Below are positions 6,457-7,328 of a stretch of DNA of 7,328 bases, piece by piece. A program made the position numbers and the translations under genes. The first letter of the stretch is position 1, and each line of letters starts with the position of its first letter. Under the pieces are notes generated by a model. It did no database searches. It worked only from the letters and a program-made list of their open reading frames with translations, and was not told where the DNA came from. The stretch covers positions 1-7,328 of the forward strand of contig PCCM01000012.1 of NCBI GenBank assembly GCA_002731735.1, given 5' to 3'. The stretch is from Gemmatimonadota bacterium (lineage in GTDB: Bacteria > Gemmatimonadota > Gemmatimonadetes > Longimicrobiales > Gaopeijiaceae).

Positions 6457-7328
6457 ATGGCGACTAAGGAGCAAGAGATCTCCCGAACTCGGGACTTGGA
6501 GGGCCTGTCCTCCGAGTGGCTCCTTGAGGCGTACCTAACGATGTTCACCTCCCGGCGGGTGGATGACCGGGAAATCAGTCTCAAGCGTCAGAACAAGACC
6601 TTCTTTCAGGTCTCCGGTGCCGGGCACGAAGCGGTGCAGGTGGCGATGGCCGCTCACTTGAAGAGCGGACACGATTGGTTCTACGGGTACTACCGAGATC
6701 GAGCGCTGGCGCTCGCGGTCGGGCAGACGCCCTTGGACCATCTACTCGGGGCGGTCGGGGCCAGCACCGATCCGAACAGTGCTGGCCGGCAGATGCCCTC
6801 CCACTTCACGGACCCGGGACTTCACCTCGCGACCATGTCGTCCCCCACGGGCACGCAGTTCTTGCAAGCAGTCGGCGCGGCGGAGGCAGGATATCGGGCG
6901 ATGCTCATCCCTGAGCTACGAGCCACGATGGAAGACTTCGAGGAGGATGAGGTCGTCCTCGTATGTTCGGGCGAGGGAGCCACCTCGGAAGGTGAGTTCT
7001 GGGAAGCCCTCAATACGGCGTGCAACCTCAAGCTTCCCGTGGTTTTTCTCATCGAGGACAACGGATACGCGATCTCGGTGCCGGTGGAGGTCAACACTGC
7101 GGGTGGAAGTATCTCGAAGCTCGTATCCGGGTTTCCGGATCTCTTCATCGTGGAGTGCGACGGCACCGACCTTACGGACAGCCACCGGGCAGCCGGCAAG
7201 GCAGTACGTCACTGCCGAATGAGACGGGGTCCTGCCCTGGTACACGCTCACACGGTACGCCTCCACTCGCATTCGTTGTCCGATGACGCCAAGGCCTATC
7301 GGGCGGCCGCCGAGCGCGAGGAAGAGCT
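6457..7328 (+). CDS. 2-oxoacid dehydrogenase E1 component, alpha part (branched-chain type likely), truncated at right edge
   Basis: The first 290 codons of a thiamine-diphosphate-dependent E1, which decarboxylates a 2-oxo acid and passes the acyl group to the lipoyl E2 subunit, yielding acyl-CoA. Landmarks: GAGHEAVQVAMAAHL (54-68), YGYYRDRALALAVG (76-89), GRQMPSHF (110-117), SSPTGTQFLQAVGAAEA (128-144), the ThDP/magnesium motif GEGATSEGEFWEALN (172-186) through EDNGYAISVPVEV (200-212), and the phosphorylation-loop-like HSHSLSDDAKAY (270-281). The motif reads GEG where the classic form is GDG. The sequence style (GRQMPSHF, NGYAISVPVEV) recalls 2-oxoisovalerate dehydrogenases in which alpha and beta parts are fused, but the end is not visible. 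The ATG at 6457 has only a weak GGGAA five bases upstream; a later ATG at residue 29 would cut the domain. The 72-base gap before it has a faint -10-like TATCTT (6411-6416). Confidence 0.92.
   Translation, partial: MATKEQEISRTRDLEGLSSEWLLEAYLTMFTSRRVDDREISLKRQNKTFFQVSGAGHEAVQVAMAAHLKSGHDWFYGYYRDRALALAVGQTPLDHLLGAVGASTDPNSAGRQMPSHFTDPGLHLATMSSPTGTQFLQAVGAAEAGYRAMLIPELRATMEDFEEDEVVLVCSGEGATSEGEFWEALNTACNLKLPVVFLIEDNGYAISVPVEVNTAGGSISKLVSGFPDLFIVECDGTDLTDSHRAAGKAVRHCRMRRGPALVHAHTVRLHSHSLSDDAKAYRAAAEREEE

Overview
The window is GC-rich, densely coding bacterial DNA with no RNA genes, mobile elements or CRISPR repeats that I can see. The gene content and the style of the small unknown proteins remind me of Gemmatimonadota, perhaps from an uncultured genome. 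That assignment is an impression, not something the sequence proves.

Left part (1-3578), all on the minus strand, read from right to left. A 630-residue protein joins three usually separate families in one frame: a DedA membrane domain, dephospho-CoA kinase (CoaE) and a PHP metal-dependent phosphoesterase. It is followed 53 bases later by an NrnA-like DHH/DHHA1 phosphoesterase, then by a 139-residue protein of unknown function, then by the first 48 codons of a Fur-family metal-responsive regulator that runs off the left edge. Spacing is short and the last two genes overlap by four bases, so this looks like one operon. CoaE makes CoA, and the known activities of NrnA and of some PHP proteins (3'-phosphate removal from pAp) could fit the recycling of a by-product of CoA use. 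The membrane domain would place the kinase at the inner membrane.

Middle part (3579-4287). A 93-codon minus-strand gene of unknown function (3854-4135) is followed, with overlap, by a possible 28-codon membrane peptide (3774-3860). The 195 bases from there to the fusion start hold a short hairpin and an AT-rich palindrome but no convincing promoter. The gap on the other side (4136-4287) separates divergent genes and holds two short inverted repeats and a plausible promoter for the plus-strand gene.

Right part (4288-7328), plus strand. A complete YyaL/SSP411 (DUF255) thioredoxin-domain protein ends in a strong stem-loop. It is followed by the first 290 codons of a thiamine-diphosphate 2-oxoacid dehydrogenase E1 alpha subunit, probably of the branched-chain type, cut by the right edge.
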